Shown here: piece by piece, positions 9,701-17,241 of the stretch | Layout: each line of letters starts with the position of its first letter | Numbering within the stretch: the first letter of the stretch is position 1 | DNA from: CAVUCH01 sp963739995 | Lineage (GTDB): Bacteria; Acidobacteriota; Vicinamibacteria; Vicinamibacterales; JAENWD01 | Length of the DNA: 64,000 bases | NCBI GenBank assembly: GCA_963739995.1 | Contig: CAVUCH010000006.1 | Span: forward strand, 1-64,000 | Direction of reading: 5' to 3' | The notes under the pieces: generated by a model | What the model saw: the letters and a program-made list of their open reading frames with translations, nothing else | What the model was told of the DNA's origin: nothing | Databases searched by the model: none | Program-made: the position numbers and the translations under genes

Positions 9701-10059
9701 CAGATATGGACGCGGTGGTCGGCGAGGCAATCGCGCGCTTCGATGCGGTCTGCCGGCGGCCGGTCGTGACGGCGGTGCTCATGTCGGGCGAACGGATGCA
9801 CGAGGTGCCTTTTGCCTTGCGCCGGCGGGGCGAGCTCGTGCACGGGACGATCGACACCCTCGTGCGCCGCGACGGCGTGTTGACGGTCGTTGAAGTGAAA
9901 ACGGGCCGGCGCGCGCCGGCGCACGAGCGCCAGCTGGCGCTGTACGTCGAAGCCGCGCGTGCCCTGTTCCCGCCGCCCGACCGGGTAGAGGGCGTTCTCG
10001 TCTATCCAGACGATGAGGTGTGGCTCACTCTCCCGCAAGGGATCGATGGACTCGGCTGA
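6667..10059 (+). CDS. addA: AddA-like ATP-dependent helicase/nuclease
   Basis: A 1130-residue UvrD-type superfamily 1A helicase with C-terminal nuclease. Visible motifs: Walker A ASAGTGKT (45-52), Ia TFTRKAAAEM, II VDEFQDTSQAQW (about 408), III VGDRKQSIYGFRDADV, V NLMTVHAAKGLEFP, VI VAITRARDRLY. The C-terminal RecB-type nuclease has HGTIDTLV and VVEVKTG (about 1075), with Asp and Lys in place. The ATG at 6667 was chosen: it leaves a short leader before the Q-motif region, whereas the frame upstream is an antiparallel shadow of addB. Together with AddB it forms the break-processing complex feeding RecA. Confidence 0.94.
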   Translation: MPRPSRTSTPHLPFEDPAAPAGADLPDAADRAAAVDPTRNVVLEASAGTGKTRVLVDRYTNLLKARVDPANILAITFTRKAAAEMRERILHNLQSAAATGEIDEARWRDLRDRLGDIAVSTIDAFCLSLLREFPLEADLDPGFTMADETEVLRLIDEGLDRALRVCRGIATTDPAVALLFAQLGEPRLRAGLAVLLDRRLVAHDALRRFLVHGPGDVNPEVVCARAAARLGDTLRSVEGGLAAFLADGPRFHPRFAMLARDIETLAPAGRGAPGEGGELASRMRLIADGLRDHFLNDKGEPRTRWSYKASDADTPEAWKRHRDRAKRVAPAIAEDLTRFSRDLNVVLSHAVWRVFEIALSEYRRTLAAHAVVDFPDALWRTLELLAQMDEFAQSRYLLQARYHHLLVDEFQDTSQAQWELVWRLVQAWGEGVGMEQDAPLPPSIFIVGDRKQSIYGFRDADVGVLARAVVSIAGLRQDGSVRRAIRKSFRAVPALLAFTNDLFDAVEKQERPDAFAYGESDRFPVDAAVAAGEPALGLVVAPDAASCAERVASEIGRLLTSGQVRDKGTGLARAVRPGDIGILFRSREGHQAYESALEARGIGSYVYKGLGFFDADEIKDVFALLRYLAEPESDLRAAAFLRSRFVRLSDPALQQLAPRLAGALRDVTPPDAALGIEDEAVLARAREACAVWLPLVDCIPPAELLDRILEDSAYAFETAGRRAGQAGENLKKVRALVRRIQNRGYATMARVAEHLDRLSVGDESNAVIDAVDAVNLMTVHAAKGLEFPAIFLVNIGRGTGGSRSPIRLVADGGGGQPSVSIGDYLSGADADAVDREREETKRLLYVAITRARDRLYLSAVVAGGRLTRARGSLADILPAPLADLLADAGSDDGRGTLEWNGNAGRHLFTVCRAVTPVRPVAPAPDVTAGRSDFGVLADVPADVRLSASAADGPSTVPPGWCAGGSAHEAARLVGTLVHRLFEHPAGPVTADHDLLAHRLRSLLHPRERAGVADMDAVVGEAIARFDAVCRRPVVTAVLMSGERMHEVPFALRRRGELVHGTIDTLVRRDGVLTVVEVKTGRRAPAHERQLALYVEAARALFPPPDRVEGVLVYPDDEVWLTLPQGIDGLG

Positions 10060-10303
10060 GGCGGCGATGGCAGGCCGGCGGCACGTGCCGGACATTGAAA
10101 AGGCATCGTGGCGACGCTCGGGATCAGGCGGGCGTGGTTCCAGGGAATGGGCGGATTGCGGCCAATAACCTCTGATCGCTGGTGCTTTCGGGCTGTCTCC
10201 CGGAGGTTCATGGGCACCCGTATTTCTAATTGCGTCTGTGCTGGGGCATCTCGTACAATCAATTGTTTGGATGACCGGGCCGATCGCCGGGAGGAGCAGA
10301 GCG

Positions 10304-10525
10304 TTGGCATTGACTTGTGCGAACTGCGGAAATGATCGCAATTTCCAGGTGAAGACGGTGCAGATGCATGTGGTGCATCTCGAAGACGAGCGGGTAGAGG
10401 TCTCGGACGAGGGACGTCCGGCCGTGCTCGAAGTGTTGTGCGATGAGTGCGAAAACCCGATCAACTTCGAGGAATTCGAAGACACCCTGCGCCGTGAGGT
10501 GATGCTCACGATCGGCGCGCGCTAG
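10304..10525 (+). CDS. small zinc-ribbon protein
   Basis: A 73-residue acidic protein with two CxxC pairs (TCANCGN at the N-terminus and LCDECEN near residue 46), suggesting one structural zinc. The TTG start at 10304 is chosen because a strong GGGAGGAG ribosome-binding sequence sits seven bases upstream; longer frames include the leader. The second half (FEEFEDTLRREVML) is helical. Function unknown; nucleic-acid or protein binding is a guess from the fold. Confidence 0.75.
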   Translation: MALTCANCGNDRNFQVKTVQMHVVHLEDERVEVSDEGRPAVLEVLCDECENPINFEEFEDTLRREVMLTIGAR

Positions 10526-10701
10526 TCATTCCGCCCTGCTGCGCCCCGACACGGCCGGATGCCGTCCGTCACCGGCGCGTCAAGGGCAGGCCCTCCCGTT
10601 TCCCTTCACACTGGCAGTCGCGGGTCATTTTCGAGGCAGCGTGCTTCTGCTGTCGGCGCGCACCCCTGCGCGCGACGGCGGTCTGCCGCCTCACCCACGC
10701 G

Positions 10702-10899
10702 TCAGCATGGCTCGGGTACGGGGTCGGTATCGTCCTGCGACGCGTCGACGAAGCCGCACAGCAGGCACTGGCGCCCGCCGCCTCGCTCGAGGCCGTTCTC
10801 GTCGGCGAGTTCGGCGCTGGTCAGGGCCTCAGGGCCCGTCGGTTGCAGGATCCCGCCGCAGTCCGGGCAGATGCGGACATTGCTGTGGCGCCGGTTCAT
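10702..10899 (-). CDS. small zinc-ribbon protein
   Basis: A 65-residue protein with CPDCGG near residue 11 and CLLCG near residue 47, a probable zinc ribbon of the kind found in stand-alone regulators. The ATG at 10899 is preceded by GAGGAG at good spacing, which decides the start over a longer frame. The C-terminus is acidic (DASQDDTDPVPEP). It is convergent with the zinc-ribbon gene at 10304-10525 and divergent from the DnaJ-like gene at 11008. Confidence 0.7.
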   Translation of the reverse strand: MNRRHSNVRICPDCGGILQPTGPEALTSAELADENGLERGGGRQCLLCGFVDASQDDTDPVPEPC

Positions 10900-11007
10900 A
10901 GTGCTCCTCGTCTCTGCACGAAAACGCGCGATCGTAGCACCAGCCCGGTGCCTTGACAACTTCCAGCGTGGCTCGTACCGTACGGGCACGCGAGCGGATG
11001 AACACGT

Positions 11008-11463
11008 GTGACTGACTTTCGAAGACCCCTGCACGACGAGACCACGCCGCTGCACGCCGCCCCCGCGCCGTCCTCGCAGCGCGGCGTCTTCGACGATGAG
11101 ATCGCGATCGACTTTCCGTCGATTGACGCCGTCGTGGAGCGCATGCGCGAGGGGTTCCTGGGCGACGATGGGTCAGGCGCAGCACATAAGTCAGCGATCA
11201 GCCTCTCGCCGCGCCAGGCGTTCGCGGGGGCAACCGTCCCGCTCGACGTGCCGTTGCGCCATACATGCCGGCACTGCGGCGGTCGCGGCGAGACATGGGC
11301 CGAACGGTGCGCCGGGTGCGCCGGATCCGGCGAGTGCTCACGTCCGCACCAGGTGAGAGTGCTCGTGCCCCCAGGCGTGACCGACGGCACCCGCTTCCGT
11401 TTCCTCATCACCGCGCCGCACGGCGTTCCTACACGCATCGAGGTGACGGTGCTCGTGGCCTGA
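11008..11463 (+). CDS. DnaJ-like zinc-finger protein lacking a J domain
   Basis: A 151-residue protein. Residues about 68-85 begin a DnaJ-type substrate-binding strand pair (SLSPRQAFAGATVPLDVPL), followed by two CxxCxGxG units (CRHCGGRG and CAGCAGSG), half the four in DnaJ, then VRVLVPPGVTDGTRFRF, the typical first strand of the DnaJ C-terminal domain. There is no J domain and no HPD motif, so it cannot stimulate DnaK in the usual way. GTG start. It ends five bases before the next membrane-protein gene, so they are probably one transcript. Confidence 0.75.
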   Translation: MTDFRRPLHDETTPLHAAPAPSSQRGVFDDEIAIDFPSIDAVVERMREGFLGDDGSGAAHKSAISLSPRQAFAGATVPLDVPLRHTCRHCGGRGETWAERCAGCAGSGECSRPHQVRVLVPPGVTDGTRFRFLITAPHGVPTRIEVTVLVA

Positions 11464-11468
11464 CGGCC

Positions 11469-11906
11469 GTGCCGAGTGAGTCGCGGGCAGGCCGCTTGAA
11501 CTCGCACATCGAACTTCTCGGCCTCCTGTACCACTGCTGGGCCGCCTTCAACGCCATCTTCGGGCTGGCCATGGGCCTGTTTGCCGCGTCGGCCGCGCTG
11601 CTGGCGGTTGCACCTCATGGCCGCCCCGGGTTGGAGGTCGCCGCGTCGTTCACGGCAGCCGCGTTTGCCATCGTGGCCGTTACGGCCGTCGTCTGGGCGA
11701 CCGTGCACGCATGGTGCGGCAGAGCGCTCCGCCGCCGCGACCATTGGTCACGCCTGCTGGCGCTCGCCCTGGCCCTGTTCAACGCACTCCTGTTTCCGCT
11801 CGGGACGGTGCTGGCCTTCTACACGCTGTGGCTGCTGCTGCACGAGGAGGTGCGGGTGCGGTTCGAGAGAGACACATCATCGTCTCACGTGTTCACCGTC
11901 TCATGA
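11469..11906 (+). CDS. four-helix membrane protein
   Basis: A 145-residue integral membrane protein with four hydrophobic segments (about 15-40, 45-60, 62-80, 100-125) and a charged C-terminus (EEVRVRFERD). GTG start at 11469, five bases after the DnaJ-like gene; a TTG about ten codons later is also possible. Family not recognised. Its 3' end overlaps the convergent yidD gene by six bases. Confidence 0.65.
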   Translation: MPSESRAGRLNSHIELLGLLYHCWAAFNAIFGLAMGLFAASAALLAVAPHGRPGLEVAASFTAAAFAIVAVTAVVWATVHAWCGRALRRRDHWSRLLALALALFNALLFPLGTVLAFYTLWLLLHEEVRVRFERDTSSSHVFTVS

Positions 11907-12218
11907 CGGCGGGTCCAGCGTCCCGTCCTTCGTCCATGGTCCGCACCTGGCAAGACGCCTGACGGTGAGCCACGCGCCCGCCGGGAAGCCGTGAGTTCTC
12001 AGCACTGCCTGGGCGTATTGACTGCACGTGGGCGTGAAGCGGCAGCGGACGCCGAGCGCAGGCATGAGCGGGGAGGCGGTCCGCTGGTACAGACGCACAG
12101 CTCCCAGGGCTGCACCGGTCGACCATTGGGCAGCCGGAGGCCGCCTCGCGTCGAGCGCGCACGCTCCGAGCGCGACGACGAGCACCAGGGTCGCGAGAAG
12201 CCGAGGACGCCTGAACAT
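11901..12218 (-). CDS. yidD: YidD-type membrane-insertion efficiency factor with N-terminal signal
   Basis: A 105-residue protein. Residues about 42-94 match YidD: LYQRTASPLMPAL, CRFTPTCSQYA and the terminal RCGPW. YidD proteins help YidC/Sec insertion at the inner membrane. Unusually, the domain follows a hydrophobic leader ending in a lipobox-like LGAC (about residues 17-20), which would place or anchor it differently from the classic leaderless protein. It is not beside rnpA or yidC, the usual neighbours. Confidence 0.85.
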   Translation of the reverse strand: MFRRPRLLATLVLVVALGACALDARRPPAAQWSTGAALGAVRLYQRTASPLMPALGVRCRFTPTCSQYAQAVLRTHGFPAGAWLTVRRLARCGPWTKDGTLDPPS

Positions 12219-12290
12219 CAGGCAGGAAGCGGAGAGGCGACACGCCGGCGGGAATCGCCGCGCCGGCGTGTCACACGCAGGTGGCGCCCG

Positions 12291-12650
12291 TCAGAAGCGC
12301 GAAGCGTACTCGCTGACCCCGGGGATGATAAGACGTGTGCCGTTGACGCCCTTTACGATGGCGACGACGTGGACGACCAGAATTGCCAGCCAGAGGCCCA
12401 TCGTGAGCAGGCTCACCACACACCCCAGCGCACCGCTTACCATGCTGATGATGGCGGTGACAATCATGATGGCAATCCAGAGCACGATCTCGGCGACCAT
12501 CAGCACGATCCCGTGCTTGGCGTGCCACTGCACGTCCCTGTCTTCCTTCTCGACCAGGAGCGGCACGAGCGCGAGCAGCCACAGGTAGGACAGGACAATC
12601 ATGATGCTCCGGTTCTGCGACACAGAACCCGGCGCGACCGGTTCACTCAT
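12291..12650 (-). CDS. DUF4870/Tic20-like membrane protein
   Basis: A 119-residue membrane protein. The sequence LWLLALVPLLVEKEDRDVQWHAKHGIVL is diagnostic of the DUF4870 family: a first helix, a conserved charged loop with EKEDR and WHAKH, then two more helices (about 48-70 and 75-100). The function of the family is unknown; similarity to chloroplast Tic20 has been noted for it. Start at ATG 12650, preceded by GGAGAGCC. Confidence 0.85.
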   Translation of the reverse strand: MSEPVAPGSVSQNRSIMIVLSYLWLLALVPLLVEKEDRDVQWHAKHGIVLMVAEIVLWIAIMIVTAIISMVSGALGCVVSLLTMGLWLAILVVHVVAIVKGVNGTRLIIPGVSEYASRF

Positions 12651-12814
12651 CGGCTCTCCTTCGGTTGTCTCAGGGGTGACTCGAGACGCGCGTCAGTCTA
12701 CCGAACCACGCTCCTGCCGTCCAGCCGGGCGACGTCGTGCGAAGAGCGCGTGTGTCGGCCGGATTCGCGGGGCCGCCTCGCTTGTCACCCGGCGGCGGCA
12801 GCCGGTAAGCTTCA

Positions 12815-13939
12815 ATGAGCGGCCGTCCCTCGCCGCGATTCCGGGATTCCCAGATGCCTTCATCCGTTCAGGAAGCCGACGTCCTCCACGCGCTTGCCGC
12901 CGTGCGCGATCCGGACCTCGGCCGCGACATCGTCAGCCTGCGCTTCGTGAAGAACCTGCACATCGAGGGCGGCCGGGTGCGATTCACGATCGAGCTGACG
13001 ACACCGGCGTGCCCGGTGAAAGACCAGATGCGCGATCAGGCGCGTGCCGCCGTCCTGCAGGTGCCCGGCGTGTCGGACGTCGAGATCGAGATGACGGCCT
13101 CGGTCCGGTCGGCCGGCATCCCCGATGGTACGCGTGTGGCGGTGCCCGGTGCGAAGAACGTCATTGCGGTGGGCGCCGGCAAGGGGGGCGTCGGGAAGAC
13201 CACCGTCGCGGTGAACCTCGCCGTCGCGCTGGCGCTGCGCGGCAGCCGCGTGGGGTTGCTCGACGGGGACATGTACGGTCCCAACGTGCCGCTGATGCTC
13301 GGGCTGCACACGCAGTTGACCACCGATGGCAGGAAGATCGTTCCAGCCGAGAAGCACGGCATCCAGGTCGTGTCGATGGGGTTCCTGACGAACGACGACT
13401 CGGCCGTCATCTGGCGCGGACCGATGCTGCACGGCGCGATCCAGCAATTCTTCCGCGAGGTGGCGTGGGACGACCTGGACTACCTGATCGTCGACATGCC
13501 GCCAGGTACGGGAGACGTGGCCCTGAGCCTCAGTCAGACGGTGCCGGTCTCAGGGGCCATCGTCGTGACCACACCGCAGCAGGTGTCGCTGGCCGACACG
13601 CGTCGGGCGGTGCGGATGTATCAGAAGCTGAACATCCGCACGATCGGCCTGATCGAGAACATGAGCCACTTTGTCTGCCCCTCATGCGGCCACGACAGCG
13701 ACATCTTTGGCGCCAACGCAGGTGAAGAGCTCGCCGCCGACATGGAGGTCCCGTTCCTGGGGCGCATCCCGATCTATCAGCCGATCCGCGAGGGCGGCGA
13801 CGCGGGGCGCCCGATCGTGACGACCGAGCCCGACTCGCCGGCGGGCCGCGCCCTGTTCGCCGTCGCCGAGCAGGCGGCGGCGCAGATCTCGATCGCGAGC
13901 TACACCCGGCCGACCATCCCTTTGACGGTGGTGCGCTGA
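12815..13939 (+). CDS. mrp: Mrp/NBP35-family iron-sulfur carrier ATPase
   Basis: A 374-residue ApbC/Mrp-type P-loop ATPase that assembles or carries iron-sulfur clusters. An N-terminal MIP18/DUF59 domain (about 18-95, with RDPDLGRDIVSL and TPACPVKDQM) precedes the deviant Walker A GAGKGGVGKTT (120-130). Further signatures are DGDMYGPNVP, DYLIVDMPPGTGD and the CxxC ligand pair in FVCPSCGHDS (about 285). Alternative ATG at 12854 would shorten it by 13 residues and starts directly before the DUF59 domain; neither has a strong ribosome-binding site. Confidence 0.93.
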   Translation: MSGRPSPRFRDSQMPSSVQEADVLHALAAVRDPDLGRDIVSLRFVKNLHIEGGRVRFTIELTTPACPVKDQMRDQARAAVLQVPGVSDVEIEMTASVRSAGIPDGTRVAVPGAKNVIAVGAGKGGVGKTTVAVNLAVALALRGSRVGLLDGDMYGPNVPLMLGLHTQLTTDGRKIVPAEKHGIQVVSMGFLTNDDSAVIWRGPMLHGAIQQFFREVAWDDLDYLIVDMPPGTGDVALSLSQTVPVSGAIVVTTPQQVSLADTRRAVRMYQKLNIRTIGLIENMSHFVCPSCGHDSDIFGANAGEELAADMEVPFLGRIPIYQPIREGGDAGRPIVTTEPDSPAGRALFAVAEQAAAQISIASYTRPTIPLTVVR

Positions 13940-14098
13940 GACGTCTCAAGGCCCACGGTCTGTTCAGTTCTTCAGCCTCCGGAGTTATCTGACTACGTCG
14001 GCCGCTTTGCCAGTAGCATTCGACGACGCGCCTGCTCTCGCCGGCCCCCACGTCTTCGGGTCTCGGGCGGGTGTGGCCACGTACCCCGGAAACCGTTG

Positions 14099-15403
14099 AT
14101 GAACATCCCATTCACGCGCCACGCGCTCGACAACGGCCTGTCGGTGATCATCCACGAGGACCACAACTGCCCGATTGTCGCCGTAAACGTCTGGTATCAC
14201 GTGGGCTCCAAGAATGAAGTGCCTGGCCGCACCGGCTTCGCGCACCTGTTCGAGCACCTGATGTTCGAGGGCTCGGCGCACCACGACAAGGGGTATTTCC
14301 ATCCGCTGCAGGAAGCCGGCGCCCTGCTGAACGGGTCCACCAACGCGGACCGTACCAACTATTGGGAGGTCGTGCCGACGAGTGCCTTCGAGCTGGCGCT
14401 CTGGATGGAATCCGACAGGATGGCCCACCTGCTGCCCGCCCTGACCCCCGCCAAGTTCGACAACCAGCGCGAGGTCGTCCTCAACGAGCGGCGGCAGAAC
14501 TATGAGAACCGGCCGTACGGGTTCGCCACAATGGCGACGGTAGCGGCACTGTTCCCGCACGATCATCCCTACAGCTGGCTCACGATAGGCTCGGCCGATG
14601 ACCTGCGGGCGAGTAGCCTCGATGAAGCGCGCACGTTTTTCGAGATGTTCTACCATCCCGGCAACGCATCTCTGGCCATCGCGGGAGACATCAATGCCGG
14701 GGAGGCGCTCGATCTCGTGAACGCGTATTTCGGCGACGTGCCCGCCGGCCCCAGTGTGGGACCGGTGAGGGGCGACTCGGAGCCGGCACGCCCTGTGCGC
14801 CTGCTGCACGAAGACCGGGTCGAATTGCCGCGCCTGTATCTGGCATGGCACTCGCCGGCGATGTTCGCGCAGGGCGACGCGGAACTGGATCTGATTGCCG
14901 ACGTGCTGACGAACGGAAAGAACTCGCGTTTGTACCACTCGCTCGTCTATACGCGGCGCATAGCCACTGAGGTCGCCGCGTTCCAGAACTCACGCGAGCT
15001 GGCGAGCTTCTTCCAGGTGATCGTGACTGCCGCGCCAGGGCACACGTTGGCAGAGCTCGAACAGGTCGTGGTCGACGAGATCGCTTCCCTGGCGGCGACC
15101 GGCCCGAGTGACGACGAACTCGAACGCAGCCTCGCGCAGGCCGAGGCGCAATTCGTGTACAGGCTGCAGACCGTTGGGGGGTTTGGCGGAAAGTCGGACC
15201 AGCTGAATGCGTATGCCGTGTTCCTGGGCGACCCGGGCTACTTCGACCGTGACCTGGCCCGATACCAGCAGACCTCCGTCGCCTCGCTCCGGCACCACGT
15301 GCAGCAGTACCTCATGACTGATCGGCGGGTCACGCTCAGCGTCGTGCCCCGGGGCAGCACTGAACTCGCGATCGCGGGCTCTGAACCGGTGGTGGTGCGT
15401 TGA
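14099..15403 (+). CDS. M16 zinc peptidase, catalytic subunit
   Basis: A 434-residue insulinase-type peptidase. The inverted zinc motif HLFEH (His49, Glu52, His53) and the distal ligand Glu130 in VVLNERRQ are all present at the spacing expected for the family. No signal peptide is apparent, so it may be cytoplasmic or rely on another route. ATG 14099 chosen over an adjacent TTG. The next gene, a second M16 protein, overlaps its stop by four bases, giving a catalytic/non-catalytic pair like mitochondrial processing peptidase. Confidence 0.92.
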   Translation: MNIPFTRHALDNGLSVIIHEDHNCPIVAVNVWYHVGSKNEVPGRTGFAHLFEHLMFEGSAHHDKGYFHPLQEAGALLNGSTNADRTNYWEVVPTSAFELALWMESDRMAHLLPALTPAKFDNQREVVLNERRQNYENRPYGFATMATVAALFPHDHPYSWLTIGSADDLRASSLDEARTFFEMFYHPGNASLAIAGDINAGEALDLVNAYFGDVPAGPSVGPVRGDSEPARPVRLLHEDRVELPRLYLAWHSPAMFAQGDAELDLIADVLTNGKNSRLYHSLVYTRRIATEVAAFQNSRELASFFQVIVTAAPGHTLAELEQVVVDEIASLAATGPSDDELERSLAQAEAQFVYRLQTVGGFGGKSDQLNAYAVFLGDPGYFDRDLARYQQTSVASLRHHVQQYLMTDRRVTLSVVPRGSTELAIAGSEPVVVR

Positions 15404-16782
15404 CGCGCGTCGACCGCTCACGGCTGCCGGAAGTCGGGCCGGATCCCGTGTTCCATTTCCCCGGCATCGCACGCCGGGCGTTGCCCACTGGCCTCGGCGT
15501 GTGGACCGTCGAGCATCGCTCCGTGCCGGTGGTGACCTTTGTCCTGCTGCTCGGGGTCGGAGCCGCCACCGATCCTGCGTCGTTCCCCGGCCTGGCGTCG
15601 CTCACGGGCGACATGCTCGACGAAGGTGCCGGCGACCGCACGGCCCTCGAGGTGAACGACGCGCTGGCGCGTATCGGCGCCCAGTTCGACACGGAGGTCG
15701 GCCCCGACGCGACGATCCTCACGATCACCACGGTGGCCCGCTTCGCGGTCCGCGGCCTGGCCCTGCTCGCGGACATCGTTGTACGCCCGCAATTCGACAC
15801 GCGCGAGTTCCAACGGGTCCGGCAGCTGCGCGCGAACCGCCTGCGCCAGCTGCGGGACATGCCCTCAGCGCTGGCGGATCGGGCGTTTGCACCGTTGCTG
15901 TATGGGGACCACCCCTACGGGCACCTCGCGATCGGGACCGAGGAGGCCCTGCAGCAGATCACGGTCGATCAGGTGCGCGACTTCCACCAGCGGGCGTACC
16001 GGCCGGCAGACGCCACGCTCATTGTGGTTGGAGACGGTGCGCACGCCGATCTCGTGGATGCCGCCGCGAACGCGTTCGGCAACTGGGACGGATCCACGTC
16101 CAGGGACCTCGCCATTGACACCTCGCTGCAGCGCGCGCTCGACGTGCCGCAGGTCGCACCCAGCCACCTGGCGGTGATCGATCGGCCCGGGGCGGCGCAA
16201 TCCGAGCTACGGATCGGACACGTGGCGGTTCCGCGCAGCACGCCGGACTACCCGGCGTTGCTGCTGCTCAACATGGTGCTCGGCGGCCAGTTCGTCAGCC
16301 GCATCAACATGAACCTTCGCGAAAACAAGGGCTACACCTATGGAGCCCGCACGGCATTCGATTTTCGCCGCGGACCGGGACCGTTCCAGCTGCAGGCCAG
16401 CGTCCAGACGGGCGCGACGGCCGCCGCCATCGAGGAGGTACTCAAGGAGATCGGGAGCATTGCCACGTCGCGGCCGGTGACAGCGCCCGAGCTGGCCCTT
16501 GCACGCGCGGCCCTCACCCGCGGATACCCACGCAACTTCGAAACCGCCGAGCAAATCGCGCGGTCCGTCGCACAGCTCTCTCTATACGACCTGCCAGATG
16601 ACTACTTCGAGCGCTTTGTGCCGACGATTGCCGCGCTCGAACTCGAGACGCTCGCCCAGGTAGCCGCCAGTCATCTTCACCCGTCGCGCCTGGTCGCCCT
16701 CGTCGTCGGCGATCGCGCCGTCATCGATCCGTCGCTCGGAACGCTGCCGTTCGGCGCACCGGCCGTGCTGTCGCCTGTGTAA
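15400..16782 (+). CDS. M16 peptidase, non-catalytic partner subunit
   Basis: A 460-residue M16-family protein. The region equivalent to the zinc motif reads SLTGDMLDEG, with no HxxEH, so it is the inactive subunit. The glycine-rich region near GGQFVSRINMNLRENKGYTYG, typical of the partner subunit's loop and substrate binding, is intact. TTG start overlapping the upstream gene (TTGA), ensuring equal synthesis of the two subunits. Confidence 0.92.
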   Translation: MTRVDRSRLPEVGPDPVFHFPGIARRALPTGLGVWTVEHRSVPVVTFVLLLGVGAATDPASFPGLASLTGDMLDEGAGDRTALEVNDALARIGAQFDTEVGPDATILTITTVARFAVRGLALLADIVVRPQFDTREFQRVRQLRANRLRQLRDMPSALADRAFAPLLYGDHPYGHLAIGTEEALQQITVDQVRDFHQRAYRPADATLIVVGDGAHADLVDAAANAFGNWDGSTSRDLAIDTSLQRALDVPQVAPSHLAVIDRPGAAQSELRIGHVAVPRSTPDYPALLLLNMVLGGQFVSRINMNLRENKGYTYGARTAFDFRRGPGPFQLQASVQTGATAAAIEEVLKEIGSIATSRPVTAPELALARAALTRGYPRNFETAEQIARSVAQLSLYDLPDDYFERFVPTIAALELETLAQVAASHLHPSRLVALVVGDRAVIDPSLGTLPFGAPAVLSPV

Positions 16783-16867
16783 TCCCGGCCGAACTCCTTC
16801 GACCGCCCGCTCGTCGTACGTGCAGACGAGAGTGGTAGGCTAGACGCTGGTCCCCGAGTGTTCCGCT

Positions 16868-17077
16868 ATGGAGCTGGTCCGTTGGAGTGTCAGCCTGTTC
16901 GGCACGATCGCCGTCGTGTCAGCGGTGTTCGCTGCGGCCACGATCTGGCTGCTGCTTACCGATCCCGTCACCGTGGCTGACGCGGTCGACACGGGACAGG
17001 TGTCGCCGATCGTCAAGGAACTCGCATCCGTCCTCTACAACGCTCTGGCCGGGCTGCTCAAATACCTCTGTTCGTGA
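16868..17077 (+). CDS. small membrane protein
   Basis: A 69-residue protein with one strong transmembrane segment (about 9-30, IAVVSAVFAAATIWLLL) and an amphipathic C-terminal helix (ELASVLYNALAGLLKYL). Starts at ATG 16868 with no strong ribosome-binding sequence. It sits between the M16 pair and a palindromic element. Family not recognised. Confidence 0.5.
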   Translation: MELVRWSVSLFGTIAVVSAVFAAATIWLLLTDPVTVADAVDTGQVSPIVKELASVLYNALAGLLKYLCS

Positions 17078-17103
17078 CCCACGCCCCGGCACACGCCCGT
17101 CCT

Positions 17104-17240
17104 CAGCCTGTCCTTGTCATTTATAGAGTGCCTGTCGGGCGGGGCATCCCGATTGGCGGTGTCTTCCCGATATGCTCGCTCCTCACGCCTTGCCACTCGG
17201 GCGCCGCGCTCCGACATCCACTCCACAAAGACAGGCCTAG
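17104..17240. mobile_element. palindromic MITE-like element, copy 2
   Basis: About 137 bases lying between a rightward small gene and a leftward hydrolase gene. Left arm CCTGTCCTTGTCATTTATAG and right arm (read inward) GGCCTGTCTTTGTGGAGTGG are imperfect inverted repeats. The interior GGGCGGGGCATCCCGATTGG and GCTCGCTCCTCACGCCTTGC are near-identical to copy 1 in reverse orientation. The CTAG terminus is kept at the right end and degenerate at the left. No coding capacity. Being a long hairpin between convergent genes, it could act as a two-way terminator. Confidence 0.8.
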
Positions 17241-17241
17241 G

